From: Chrysaora quinquecirrha
Lineage: Eukaryota > Cnidaria > Scyphozoa > Semaeostomeae > Pelagiidae
Assembly: GCA_014526335.1 (NCBI GenBank)
Contig: JACTAT010000001.1
Coordinates: forward strand, 3,462,596-3,526,595
Direction: 5' to 3'
Length of the DNA: 64,000 nt
A program made the position numbers and the translations under genes. Of this stretch, positions 34,260 to 45,784 are shown piece after piece; the first letter of the stretch is position 1, and each line of letters begins with the position of its first letter. Below the pieces are notes generated by a model, which saw nothing but the letters and a program-made list of their open reading frames with translations, did not search any database and was not told the origin of the DNA.

Positions 34260-35330
34260 ATAAAGGTTTTTCAACTCTATTCAGAATGTTGAAAAAAATA
34301 ATAGGAAACATGCTAATAAAATTTGGCATCAAATGATAACGATGGATATCGTAATGAAAATTTTAAAGAATATATTGCTGTGGTATCAAATGAAGATGGT
34401 AATGAATATATGGTATGAAATTAAGAAGCTAATGAGCAAGGCATGAAATGAAGATGCCAATGAATATGGTATGAAATGAAGAAACTAATGAATATGATAT
34501 AAAATGAAATGAAGATGCAAATGAATATGGTATGATATTAAGAAGCTAATCAATACGGTATGAAATAAAAATGCTAATGAATACGGTATGAAATGAAGTT
34601 GCTAATGAATAAAGTATGAAATGAAGATGCTAATGAATGCGGTTTGAAATTAAGATGCTAATGAGCAAGGCATGAAATTAAACATCTTAGAATATCGTAT
34701 GGAACAATGATGCTGCTGAGTATAAAAAGGAAAGAACACGCTAATGGGTACATCATAATTTTATAATGAGTTATGAAATTAGAATGCTGACGAATGTAAT
34801 ATAAAATTAACAAGCTGGCGAATACAGCACGAAATTGGAATGCTGACGAATACAATATGAAATGAGCATGCTGGCGAATACAGTATGAAATGGACTTGCT
34901 GACGAATACAGCACGAAATTGGAATGCTGACGAATACAATAGGAAATGAACACGCTGGCGATGGCGAATACAGTATGAAATGGACTTGCTGGCGAATACA
35001 GCACGAAATTGGAATGCTGACGAATACAATATGAAATGAGCATGCTGGCGAATACAGTATGAAATGGACTTGCTGACGAATACAGCACGAAATTGGAATG
35101 CTGACGAATACAATAGGAAATGAACACGCTGGCGATGGCGAATACAGGATGAAATGGACTTGCTGACGAATACAGCACGAAATTGGAATGTTGACGAATA
35201 CAATAGGAAATAAACACGCTGGCGATGGCGAATACAGGATGAAATTGGAATGCTGAAGAATACAGTACGAAAGTAATATGAATATGCTGAAGAATACAGC
35301 ATGAAATGAGCCTGCTGATGAGCATCAAAT
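34260..35330. repeat. Minisatellite with 28-bp unit and higher-order structure
   Basis: From about 34380 the units are ATGGTATGAAATGAAGATG-like and loose. From about 34800 they are regular 28-mers: CTGACGAATACAG, then CACGAAATTGGAATG and three other subtypes. Some units are 34 bp by insertion of GGCGAT. The subtypes recur in a fixed order, a higher-order repeat. Two long minus-strand open frames (34658-35302 and 34807-35328) exist only because the unit lacks stops; they are not genes. Confidence 0.9.
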
Positions 35331-35974
35331 GAACAAAGCCAGGAAAAAAGGGTGTCTAAAAGAGAAGCTTAAATTGAGTTAATATCAAAGATGTGGTATT
35401 ATTCCCAACTTTTTAAAGATGTATAACAGAATTTCACTAAAGAACAACCAAAAAAGCCAGTAAATCAACCATAAGCTTTGCAGCTGGATAAAAAATTTCT
35501 CTTGACGACCATTTCATTCATTTAGACACATATCATCCTAGCCTGGGAAGGATTTTTGGGAAAAATAGATCACCGTTTGAAAGTTAAACTATCAGGAATG
35601 AATGAACAATATTATCAATTTCATTCATTCAGGATTTTTTTCATCACACTTAATTTTTAATGGAATCGGTATCTGTCCAAGTAGAATTGATAAGAAAAGT
35701 CGTGAAAATTATAACAGAATATATTAAAAGATACACAGTTTAAAGTAACAGGATTCTTTTAAATGTACAGCTTTTAGCAGCTGCTTTGGATATCTTATAA
35801 GATAACGGTGTTTCCTCAAACAAAGTTGAGAGTATCTTCATATTTTAATACATTAGATTATTTCTAGACTTTATCAATCATTCTTCAAGGTTTTTTTCTA
35901 TCTGTATCAAAGATATTGTCCTAAATCCCTATATTCATAATTATAGAAGCATATTTAATTTTTGGAGTTGTACA

Positions 35975-36090
35975 GAACTTGAAAATTGCGATAAACAGCG
36001 GAAAAATTGTAGGGCATTGTTGAAAGCTTTAACAAGCTCTAACACTCCGCAGTGATAAGCTTCAGGAATAGACCAAAACCATCGACTAAA
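35975..36090. repeat. PAL family fragment
   Basis: AAAATTGCGATAAACAGCGG, TTGAAAGCTTTAACAAG, TAACACTCCGCAGTGATAAG and AATAGACC are collinear with the left half of the element at 6030-6235. Confidence 0.6.
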
Positions 36091-37168
36091 TCGGAATCCA
36101 CTAAGAAGCATACGTTCAGCAAATGTCTCTGTCTATGTAATCTTCATTAGTGACTATTCCTTACAAAAAGTATATAAGTAGGCCCAATGTATTACACTTA
36201 AGAGTTTTATAAGAACACGAGCCTGAATTTTGCTCCGACTTTAAGAACAAAATAAGAACAAGCTGAGGCTGGCCTTTTCATAAGCCCTAAGAATATCAGC
36301 TAAATATGAAAGTAATACAGTCGAACTGAACGTCAAAAGACTGAACGTAAAAAGCAAGCAAACAAAGAAATAGGGAAGCATGCTGCATTTTTAGACAAAA
36401 CTATTACCACTCCAGACATTCACTGATAAATATTACAGTTTAAGTTACCAAGGAATAAAGAACAGATGAAAAACTTTCAGCCTCAAAAAGGGCAAAAACT
36501 TATGAACAGCAGGCCTCAATCGAAATTTCCTGGTTCCCATAAAAGAGCGTATTGGAAGGTCAATCACGGATAACGATCACATAGATAGAAATTTCTGCTT
36601 ACAATATGCTTTTAGCTATATTTTGAGTCTTTCCTTACAGATTTTATGTGTTAAAGTCCTATTATTATTATATATTAATGCCCTTACATTTAGCTGACAA
36701 TTTATGCGTGTATGGAAACATTTTGATGGTATGACGAGTCGAGTGCAGCTTACATAAGTGGTATGGGCCTAAATGCATCGGTATGGGCCTAAATGCAGCA
36801 GTATGGTCCTAAATCCATCGGTTCCTCAAGCCCGGAACCAAACTTACACAAGTTTAAATTTCTTTTTGCTAGAGAAAAAGCTTCAACAATGATGTACACC
36901 TATTCTTTCATAAGAAACAAGGGCCAGTGTTGATTTCTGAAGTTTATTGGCAAAAGAAAATGCACGGGGTTCTGAGAGGTATATAGACAACAACAATTAT
37001 TTCATCCCTAAATGCCTACTGATAAAACAAGATCGCTATCTAATAAAGTGTCACTGTTCATTGGTCATATATAGCAGTAATAACACGAGTGAAGAGCTGT
37101 ATACGAGAGACTGGACTCAAGTATATGACAGATTTCAGAAACTACTTATATCAACTGTTACTTAGCTG

Positions 37169-40100
37169 CTAGTCCTGTTTGGTCTTCAGGGCTCGCAATC
37201 GTTCCAGCAAAGGTGGGTGGGAGTGATGATATGCAGAATAGAGGTTGTCGTTCGCAGGGAACTTGAGATTGTCTTCGTTCAACTTGATGAGTGAAGATTG
37301 TAGCTGTGTTGAGTAGCCTAAGGATTTTGCAAACGCATCAGCTTGGAACTCGAATCGACGACTTAGGACTGTCAAGCAGAAACTTAGAAGCTGGAAGAAA
37401 AGGAAAAATTCAGTATATTAATATCAATAATAAGCATAAATTTGAAAAAATTGTAGGAAATTCTTCGAAGAAAACCCTACCTATATGAGGCGATATAGGA
37501 ACCAATACCTATCAGCCTACAGAGCAAATACATGTTTTATTGATAAGTAACCGCTTATCTGAGTTGAGGCTAGAGTTCTTTAATTTTTCAATAAAATGAA
37601 GCTGACAATTTCTTATACTGTTCCTTGTTGTGAGATTTTCGAATACAAATTTTTACTGCTCACTTAAACTTGCTTCACTTTCGAACTGTAACAAGAAATG
37701 AAGTCTTTTGGGGAAGAACGGTGAGGAATATATTGTTATTCTGTTTTAATTGGTACAAACCGTATTGTTCTGGAAAAAGTGACTCTTAGTTTTTCATCCG
37801 AGCCTCGACAGTTCCAAAAGTTCCTTCATATTTTGGGAATTTTCAGCCTCAAGTTCCCAATAAATGTGTTCCTTAGAAAAAACGTGTACCCACTTGCTAA
37901 GAGTGCCTTAGGGGTTGGTTTAATAGAGAGGAGAAGATTAAGCCGGGGGAGCGAAAAATCAATAAAAATCCTCACCTCGTGGTAAGGAGAAAAGATAAAC
38001 TGAAAGATGATCAACAATCCAATTAAAGTCGGTTTTGAATCCATAAAACCAAAACTTGTATATAAGATATCTTTATCCATGAGAAGTCCAAATAAGAAAA
38101 AGTCTAGGAATATGTTGATCTGTGGAAATAAATGAAACAAAAATTATGTCCTGAACGGAAAGGAAATAAAACGAGCCTAAACCAGCCTCTTCCTTTACGC
38201 CCCACGCATAGACTCAGTGTCCAATTCTCGTCCCCATGCTAAAAAATGACCCTTTACTGACTTGCATCACAATAGCTGGGATTCCAACCTGGACTGCATG
38301 AGCAAAGAGCCAACAACGTTTCCAAAAACGTCGAGTAACTCTTCAAGTCTTACAGCCCAAGGCTCTTCTTCCGTTTGACTTTCGGCTATGTTGAGTCTTC
38401 TTCAGTCCCATTACTAGTTGCTGACTGCAAATCGGCGATGTTTTGGAACTAATTTGTCGCAACTGAGCTGTCAAGATAAGCGCTCTGGCAACTATCCATA
38501 TAAAAGAGAGTTTTTGGTGTTCTATACAGCACAATATAAGAACAAACAAAAGGAAACATGAAAATTTTATCAAGTGAAATTTTTTAATATTAAATAAACG
38601 ACCCTTCAAGCATGAACTCGTTATCAAAATCAAAGGCAACTAGTTGCCAATTAGTTCTTTTTGGTCGCAACAAGTCGGCGCACATTTCCAGAAAGCTGGG
38701 CGTGTTCTACTTCTGCAAATAGTTGAAAAAAACAGCAAGTAGTTGTTGATGGTGAAACTTCAAGTTCTGTCAAAGTTGAGTCAGGTGTGCCCCAGGGGAC
38801 AGTGCTGGGCCCCTTGCTATTCCTGCTCTTTATAAATGATATAACTATGCAAATAGACTCCCATCTAAGACTTTTTGCTGACGACTGCCTGTTATACGAG
38901 GAGGTGAATGATTCAGTTATGGCTGAAAACCTTCAAAGGAACCTTGATTTGTTGGGACAGTGGGCAGAGAAATGGAAAATGTCGTTTAATGTTTCTAAAT
39001 GCTACCACATGTCAATAGGACCAAAGGGAAATACTTCAGCGTTCGAATATAAGTTGAATGGTGAAATCCTGAAAGAAGTAACCCATCATGCCTATCTGGG
39101 AATTGAGATCGACTGTAAATGAAAATGGGAGGAACATGTCACAAAAATAGTCAATAAAGGCAACAGATCATTGGCGTTCTTGAGGAGAAATCTCGGGATG
39201 TGCCCAAAGAACATAAAATGCGCAGCATACTTTACCCTAGTACGTCCACATTTAGAATATTCAGCATGTGCATGGGATCCATATCTAAAGGGCCAGAAAG
39301 ACAAAATCGAGAAAGTGCAGAAGAAGGCTGCAAGATTTGTGGAAAATAATTACTGCAGAGAACCAGGCACAATGACCAAAATTCTAGAGGACTTACGCTG
39401 GCCAACCTTGGAGACACGTAGGAAATATATGCGCCTTATTATGCTCTATAAAATTGTTAACAATGAGATTGATATGAATCTTCCGTCATACGTTATAGAA
39501 CAGAGAAGGGCTACAAGAAGCAGCGGAACAATTTCCAAGAACTTCATTCCTTTACAACCAAGATTAGACTGTTATAAATTTTCCTTTTATACAAGAACAA
39601 TCAAAGAATGGAACATGCTTCCACCTGAGCTTAAATGCCAGAAAACGTTTAGTATATTCAAAGTAGCTTTAAGAAGACATTTAAAATTAGATTAAAATTT
39701 ATTTATTTATTTATTTACTTCTTTTATTTCATCAGTGTGATACCCATTGCGGGTTTTACTGATTATATTGATAGATAGATAGATAGAAAAATGTCCCTGT
39801 CAGTCGCAGTAGACATGGGCAGGCCTGTTCGCGCTTGCGACCGGGATCAACTGTAAGGTCTTACCAGCTGTTGACACGTGGACATAAGTTAGCAGTAACT
39901 ACTTGCCGTTAGTTTTATCGTATCGTAGGTCGACATAATCCTAGTTAAACAGTCAAATAAAAATACCTAGTTTCAAGATGATTAGATTGGTTAATTTCTT
40001 GAAAAATACGACCTAAAATGAATGAAATTAAGTACATTTCCAAATAGAAAGAGACTCACCTGCCCAATAATCAAATGTTTGAGAGTATGATTCAATTTCC

Positions 40101-43100
40101 AATGACCCAGTTCATGCCCTAAAACAGCTAAAATTTCCTCATCACTGCAACCTTTATCAGATTTGACTGTTTCTGTGCTGTTCTCTGATCCGGCCTAAAG
40201 GAAATTAGATTAATTAGACAAAAGGAATATCAACAAAAAGGCTATTCAATTGGAGAGACTTGTAACATATTCGAAAGGGTTAATGGAAGTACAACGGGCA
40301 AGGCTTTCGGGGAGGATACTTGACCCTGAAATGTACAGGGATGTCCCCCCCCGGGTTTTTAAAAACCAGCCAACCTTTAAGGTATTATTTTACACATTCA
40401 GCCACCCAGTTTTATGATTCTAGCATGGACTTGTTTAAACCCACCCACACGAGGGGCACATACCCGTCAGCCTACATTAGGGAGTATCCCCCCTGGGGAG
40501 CAAGACTATGGCATTGAAAATAGGAGAAGACTCTCATATAGCCTTATCAATGCGGTGGGCAAAGAGCCATATCAATACCATACCAAAAACCTTACCCCCT
40601 CAGCCCTGAAAATAACATTCTTGATACTAGCCTTACTACCATCATCATTAGCTCCGCTTCCCTCAATCTCACTACCATCAATCTCAGCATTGTCTTCAGT
40701 TTGTTCCTTGATGTCCTCTGTTTTTGTTCCTCCCTCCTTTTCGGTTTCCTTCTCTGCACGTTCTTTTCCAGACGTTCCTCTCGAAGGACTTTCTTTCAAT
40801 AACGTGTCGAATAAGACAATTCTCTTATTTTGAAGAAACCAAAAAAATAAGCATTGCTATGGGCAGAGCGTTTTGATCCTTCGACAACGAAGATCTTCGT
40901 CAAGGGAAATCGATAGAAGCAGCCAGTTTTTCAATTGCACTTCTTAGAGGACCTTCTGGGAGGTGTATGAAACGATCGAACCATGGTGCAATGTAGTCGT
41001 GGTAGATAGTCATCAGAAACTGCAAGAAAAGTATCAAATAATGCTTTTTGAGCTAGGCAAGAAAGAGTGAGAAATCTGTACAGTTGAAGATTTTAGCCCC
41101 CGTAAACAGACTCCTCTGCAAGAAAAGTATCAAAAATAATGTTTGTTTTTAAAGAATCTAAAGGCCTGTTCAACCACTCTTGATTTTCCACTCGACTACG
41201 CTTGACTTTTGTTAATCAATGTCAAAAGAAGTTGAGCTCGACGTGAGAATTGGTTTAAAAACGATCCCAACTTAGAATCGAGGAGCTCCATTTTCATGCT
41301 CTTAGGAAAACTTTGACAAATGTCCTCTTTTCTATGCCTGCGCCTGGTTGGCTTTCAAACGCCATAACGCACTCAATGGTTCTCAACTTTGGTTACTGAA
41401 ACATCAAGCAATAGAAATGTCAGGCGAAGTAGAGCTATGAATTTGAAGATGTTAAAGCTTTCCTCGACATCACTCGATCAAGTAAAAATTCAAGACAAAA
41501 ATTCAATCATTTTCAATCATTACTTACTAAAGTTACTGCCAACGTGAATGCCCAGGCATAAATAAAGAAGTAATCTCCTCCAGCCTTTATGATCCAAATT
41601 AATGCAGAAGTAACTGGTAATGATATCATACAAGTTAATATCAATTTCTTGACCAAGTCTTTGAAATAAAAACCAATTGTCTATGAGAAATAAAGAGTCA
41701 TTGAGTTTTACAGAACTTCAAGATAGAAAAAAGAGAGAAACATTGTTAGACTTATTTAAAAACTTTGCCTGTCTGATACTCCTCAGAGTATAAACATCAG
41801 GAAAAGACCAAAATAAAAAGAGCCTTACATGGGTATAGAGTAGATTCCACTTCCCATGTGTAAAACCACTGACAGCCTGATGCCTGGCATCTAACGTTGG
41901 CCTAAGGTTCTCACTCAGTCTAGCTGCACTGATGAGCCCTGACATTGGGTGAAACCGGTCTGTAGCTGACTGTTTGAGGTGTCAGTGGTTTTCTTACACT
42001 TAACCATAGACCTGAATGTTGAGGAGACCATGGAGACAATGGAGAAATACACAGTTATAGTAATGCAGGCATACATGGCCCTCAATTTTGTGGAGAACAT
42101 ACGAGGATCAAAATGCACCATGAAGATTCTCAACTATGAAGGTTGATTAACAATGAATCAATTACTTTCAGTATAACTCTAAAATTAGGGACCCTACATG
42201 GTAAAGCTTGCTGAATAAGATCAATCTTTCTCAGCGGATGAGAAATAACAGATGCTAGTAAGACAAGAGGAACTTTACATATACTTTCTTAAATACCTGT
42301 TTATTAAAACCATGTCTCTCCTCAATGACAAACGTGCTGTAAAGACTCCATGGGAGGCTTGTTATTGTGCTGTACACAACACAGAGAATTATGAAAACTA
42401 TTGACTGTGTTATCTGCAAAATAAGGAAAGAGATGTTTATACAATGGACATAAAAGATGCTGCTACCTTCATTAATTTTCATTTGCTACTGCATGTCAGG
42501 GATTCTGGCATCTAATACAGTTGATGTGGACCCAGGGGGGTACTTAGTATAATTTGGGTACAGGTTAATTTAATTTGGGTACATTTCACTTTAAGAAGTT
42601 CAACTAATGATTTATTTATTTTTTGGGCTAAATTATTAACTTGCCTCATACTCGATCCCAAAGCCAAATGATCCAATGATATTTTCAGAAATTTTCCACA
42701 GAAATGGAATTCCACCAAGTGCAAGAATGAGCTAAACAAGAACAATAAAAAGTATTTACTAGCCAGTCAAAAACAAGGCAACATATGGAGCAACAGAGTC
42801 GTAAGATTGTCTTCTGTTTTGCGTTAAATATGCAGCTAATCAAGAGATGAAAATGCAAGGTCATTGCATTCTCCTGTGTAATGATGCCTGACTGCTAGCT
42901 TTGTCACTCTGTCTAAGTTTGTTCAGAGCGAGCAAAGCAAATCTAGGAGCTCAAATTTTTATAAACACTACCATTTTTAGTACTTAAGACAATAAGGAAA
43001 AGTGTGCAAAAACAAATATCAAGTGCGACTTCTATTTTTCTTGATATCATATTTGGTGCACAGTTTTGCAAAGTTAGCGGTCTGGTTCATGATACAATCC

Positions 43101-43937
43101 CTGGAATGGAAATTTTACTTTATTGTGTGCGAAGTTTTGATGGCTCTACCCCTGGTTGGAAACTATGTTGTGTGCAAGGAAGAACTTCTGTGTGCAATTT
43201 TGCCTAAACAAAAGAAATCAATTGCCTATACTGTTTGGGAAACAATAGCCTTCCGTACACAGTGCACAAAGATTCCAGTCTGGGCTACCAATGCATGTTG
43301 CATGAAGAAAAACAATGGAAGAGTCATGTGACATATTGTTTTCCATTTTTTTGCCAGATACATGGGCAATATAAAAACAAACACAGAAAGAGCTGTAGCT
43401 GCACATGCAATATCTTTGGCACTTGGAGCAGAGGCAGCAAATTTTTCAGTCTGATGCCATCCTGTAAAAGAAGCTGCTAAAAATGCCGCAATAGTATTAG
43501 CAGTAGAACCAAAGGAATAATGTGTCGACTTACAGTAGCTTCAATTTGTGAAAACATTCCGGAGCAAAATCCAAATTTCGATTTGTCCATTTCATAACAT
43601 CTTGATTTTTCGAATGTTTCTGTCTTCAAGTGGTCTTTTAATTCACTTGGAATTTCTTTAGTCGACTTGTAAACATTGTACTGAAACGAAATAAGAAACA
43701 TCAATTTAAATAGAAAGAAAATAAATTCTATAATTCTGTTATCATGTTGTGAGGACCAGAAACGGGACTAGCTGAAAGTGAATGGGCCTAGCCAAGAAAT
43801 GGGCCTAGCCAAAAAAGACCAGTTCGCTATTTTGGCGTGCAAAACTAAAGAAAGTGTACCTGACGAAATCCCAGGAACAGCTCCCATAGGAACATGATCC
43901 ACATAAATGCGAGCGTGGCGATCAGAATCGGCTCCAT
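37169..43937 (-). CDS. ZMPSTE24: CAAX prenyl protease 1 (Ste24/ZMPSTE24 zinc metalloprotease), 9 exons, two apparent 1-bp frameshifts
   Basis: An ER/nuclear-envelope multi-pass metalloprotease that trims prenylated CAAX proteins. Exons are 43937-43860, 43680-43534, 42731-42645, 42413-42297, 41680-41528, 41019-40596, 40194-40060, 38119-37976 and 37390-37169 (stop TAG); all introns are phase 0. Corrected length is about 502 residues (human 475). Landmarks: [50 protein letters not shown], the zinc motif HELGH in exon 7, [19 protein letters not shown] and the C-terminal [10 protein letters not shown]...[14 protein letters not shown]. Exon 6 loses frame twice, at 40902-40906 and 40828-40831, each explained by one missing base in a short homopolymer. 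With both restored the exon is in phase with its neighbours. Its middle also carries an acidic, lysine-rich, low-complexity insert. The intron after exon 3 has a GC donor. Assembly error is likelier than pseudogenisation. Confidence 0.92.
37545..37888. mobile_element. Decayed copy of the 53407-53784 MITE
   Basis: Collinear over its length with 53407-53784: TCTGAGTTGAGGCT, TTTTGGGGAAGAACG, TTTTTCATCCGAGCCTCGAC and TTCAGCCTC, then GTTCC and ACGTGTA. The left terminus is eroded. It lies in the last ZMPSTE24 intron. Confidence 0.85.
38240..38400 (-). repeat. SINE-A copy (minus orientation), truncated
   Basis: On the minus strand it has AAGACTCAACATAGCCG, AAAGTCAAACGGAAGAAGAG (reverse part), the B-box-like GGTTGGAATCCCAGC and TGGCTCTTTGC. 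It is intronic in ZMPSTE24. Confidence 0.6.
38400..39945. repeat. Repeat family D, split by a LINE insertion
   Basis: The left part (38400-38734: CAAATCGGCGATGTTTTGG, AAGTCGGCGCACATTTCC, CAGAAAGCTGGGCGTG) and right part (39790-39945: CTGTCAGTCGCAGTAGAC, CGTAGGTCGACATAA) together align with the uninterrupted copy at 56630-56970. The LINE fragment sits between them. Confidence 0.8.
38735..39790 (+). mobile_element. 5'-truncated non-LTR retrotransposon (reverse transcriptase 3' part)
   Basis: The conceptual reading frame (38750-39695) contains [19 protein letters not shown], the catalytic FADDC, then [42 protein letters not shown] and the C-terminal [12 protein letters not shown]. These are the order and style of Jockey/CR1-type LINE reverse transcriptases. 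One in-frame TGA at 39118-39120 (after EIDCK) breaks the frame, so it is dead. It has no endonuclease and no 5' half. The 3' end has TTTATTTATTTATTT followed by a short GATA repeat. It is inserted antisense to ZMPSTE24 within an intron, inside repeat family D, with GAAAAA on both sides as a possible target duplication. Confidence 0.88.
40318..40505. repeat. Second copy of the 6585-6812 repeat
   Basis: TTTAAGGTATTATTTTACAC, ATTCAGCCACCCAGTTTTAT and ACACGAGGGGCACATACCCG, then GTCAGCCTACATTAGGGAGT, are in the same order as at 6585-6812. It is shorter in the middle. Confidence 0.68.
41755..41820. repeat. PAL family fragment
   Basis: GTCTGATACTCCTCAGAG, TATAAACATCAGGAAAAGACC: one arm of the palindrome found complete at 6030-6235. 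Confidence 0.6.
43130..43330. repeat. Repeat family C (copy 1)
   Basis: CCCCTGGTTGGAAACTATG, GTGTGCAAGGAAG, GGGAAACAATAGCCTTCCG and CAAAGATTCCAGTCTGGGC match 63270-63430 in order, and a fragment is at 51755-51830 on the other strand. It lies in a ZMPSTE24 intron; the open frames here are not exons. Confidence 0.65.
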
Positions 43938-44504
43938 CTTGAAATATTCCATGCAATTTCTAAAAAGTAAAACCCCTTGCAAATTCACAGTTCTGCCGCC
44001 ATCTTAAAAATATTTGTCACGTCGATTCAGATGGAACCTGGTGGTGTACGCATGTGCAGTTCCAAACTGCATGGTCAAGTGGTCCACAAAACAAATGGAA
44101 TCGAGGACCTTCGGAGCTGCACATTCAGAACTAGTGGAGCGAAAAACTAGCGGAATCGCCGATAGTATCAACATCACAATAATAAAGCCTAGAATTTCTA
44201 ATAAATATTTACATTCAATATTTACAATTATACATCTGAATCATCTACAAATGAAAAAAGAGTCTCGTTGGACCAGGCTTTATTTATTATAAGATTTGCA
44301 AAAAACACTAAAATCAGAGGAACCCGTTAGTTGACATTTAAAATTCACAATCCTAACAATCTTTCGAAGTTGTAATAAATGAAACCATTACAAGAATGGA
44401 AGATTCGAGCATTGTTAGGGCTTCACAGTGAAACCATTGCATTGCAAGGTTAGATAGATCACCTTCAGCACTATAAAGGTTTCAGAGTGAAACCATTGAA
44501 ACCA
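43938..44504. other. Upstream flank of ZMPSTE24 with repeat units
   Basis: The first 100-200 bases should carry the ZMPSTE24 promoter. From about 44411 there are copies of the AGTGAAACCATT tandem unit that also surrounds the Penelope-like element. No gene seen. Confidence 0.6.
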
Positions 44505-45690
44505 TTGCTTTGTGATCTCACAATTAAATAGTTTCCATCAGAAAATAAAGTTCACACATGAAGAAGAACAAAATTGCAAAATTTCTTTTCTCGATGTTCT
44601 ACTGATCCGTTCTAATGATATCTTAGGAACGACTGTGTATAGAAACCAACAAATAATGATGTTTATTTGCATTGGCAATCATTCGCGCCTATATCATGGA
44701 AGAGAAGCACTCTTAAAACCCTTTTCCATAGAGCGTTCAATATATGTTCCACGGTAGAGTATCGTAATGAAGAATTCAATCATTTACTTAAGGTTTTAAA
44801 GATATTAACGGATATCCAAAATGGCTGATTTCGCAAATAAAAGAGCAAGTTGAGTCTGAACAGGCACGCAGAGATGAAAAGGTTTCAAGCAATACCGTAG
44901 AAGAGCATGCGAATAATGTTCTTGAAACTAAAAATAATATGCTTATACTGCCTTACAAAGGTAAAGAAGGAGAAAACATAATCAAGTCTTTGAAAAGAAC
45001 AATAAATCAATCTACATTGGATAACCAAAAGGTAAAGGTCATATTCACAGGGACAAAATTGAGTTCTCATTTTAATATTAAAGATAAAACTAACTATGAA
45101 CATCAGCACAACCTTGTATATAAAGTAGATTGTCCAAATGAAAATTGCACTCAATCATACGTAGGAGAGGTTGGTAGACGATTAAGTGAAAGAATGAAAG
45201 ATCATAGCGGTAGAGACAACAATTCGCATGTTTTTAAACACTCAACTGAGTCTGGTCATGATACAGTAAAATTGAACAATTTCACGTTGCTATCTAAAAA
45301 TCATCGCAATTACTATAAACGTAAAATATCAGAGGCATTGGAGATCAAGAAGCTGAAACCGTCGTTGAATGCGCAAGACAAATCCATTCCGTTAAAACTG
45401 TTTAATTAAAACATTTGTTATCATTACGTCATTATTGTTTCCGGTTCTTCTTTGGAGTTGTCATATATCAATTACCATGACAACAATTAAATAATTAAAT
45501 TTTAAATTCTTAACTTTAACCGTTGAATTTGTAAAACCGTTACTCTGATGATGACTGCTGGAAAGTGCAGTCGAATATATAGTCGATAGCTAATATCTTG
45601 TCATCTTTCGTTTGCTATCTTAAAAAATGTTTAAGCTTCTGGTTATTTTATTCATTATCAAGTTGTATGCCCGTTTGGATATATTTTCTT
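44505..45690 (+). mobile_element. Truncated Penelope-like element with GIY-YIG endonuclease domain
   Basis: The C-terminal frame 44939-45409 shows the Penelope-type GIY-YIG nuclease: LVYKVDCPNENC, the YVG core in SYVGEVGRRLSERMKDH, HVFKHSTESGHD, and YYKRKISEALEIKKLKPSLN. Just upstream, FTHEEEQNCKISFLDVLL (44550-44610) is the end of the reverse transcriptase/linker region. That part is broken by at least two single-base frameshifts near 44650 and 44800. The main catalytic RT domain is missing (5' truncated). The 3' non-coding part carries a hammerhead-like motif. It lies between ZMPSTE24 and MBTPS2, inside a tandem repeat. Confidence 0.88.
45539..45590 (+). ncRNA. Hammerhead-ribozyme-like motif in the Penelope-like element
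   Basis: CTGATGA at 45545-45551, then a 6-bp perfect stem II GACTGC (45553-45558) / GCAGTC (45567-45572). GAA follows at 45573-45575 and a potential cleavage triplet GTC at 45582-45584. Stem III would be only about 3 bp, and stem I is weak (GTTA... with ...TAGC). Position 15.1 is T instead of the usual A. Type I minimal hammerheads are known in Penelope-like elements. This copy looks degenerate. Confidence 0.5.
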
Positions 45691-45784
45691 AGATAGATCA
45701 CCTACAGCACTATAAAGGTTTCAGAGTGAAACCATTGAAAACATTGCATTGCGAGGTTAGAGAACCTACATCATTATAAAGGTT

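Larger units (their letters stand above)
23656..37168. other. Gene-poor intergenic region
   Basis: I see no gene that I can support. Open frames are short, domain-free or sit on repeats. What is visible is mostly mobile or tandem DNA: 26200-26550, 27953-28212, 28320-28575, 29095-29262, 29610-30130, 30655-31010, 32252-32485, 32490-32907, 33329-33461, 34260-35330 and 35975-36090. Stretches with nothing recognised are 23656-26190, 26610-27950, 31010-32250, 33470-34255 and 36100-37168. Distal enhancers cannot be excluded. Confidence 0.6.

Noticed and set aside
34658..35328. Two overlapping long minus-strand open frames (214 and 173 codons) rich in SSAFQFRAVF-type repeats
   Set aside because: They read through a 28-bp minisatellite in two frames at once; the peptide repeat simply mirrors the DNA repeat, and there are no splice or start signals.
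40572..40799. Lysine/glutamate-rich frame taken as a separate small gene
   Set aside because: It is the low-complexity part of ZMPSTE24 exon 6 seen after the two frame losses; it joins the next exon in phase.
43002..43480. Several open frames on both strands near 43.0-43.5 kb, at first taken as ZMPSTE24 exons
   Set aside because: The ZMPSTE24 exons on either side (43680-43534 and 42731-42645) already join in phase with the conserved protein. The sequence matches repeat family C at 63270-63430.
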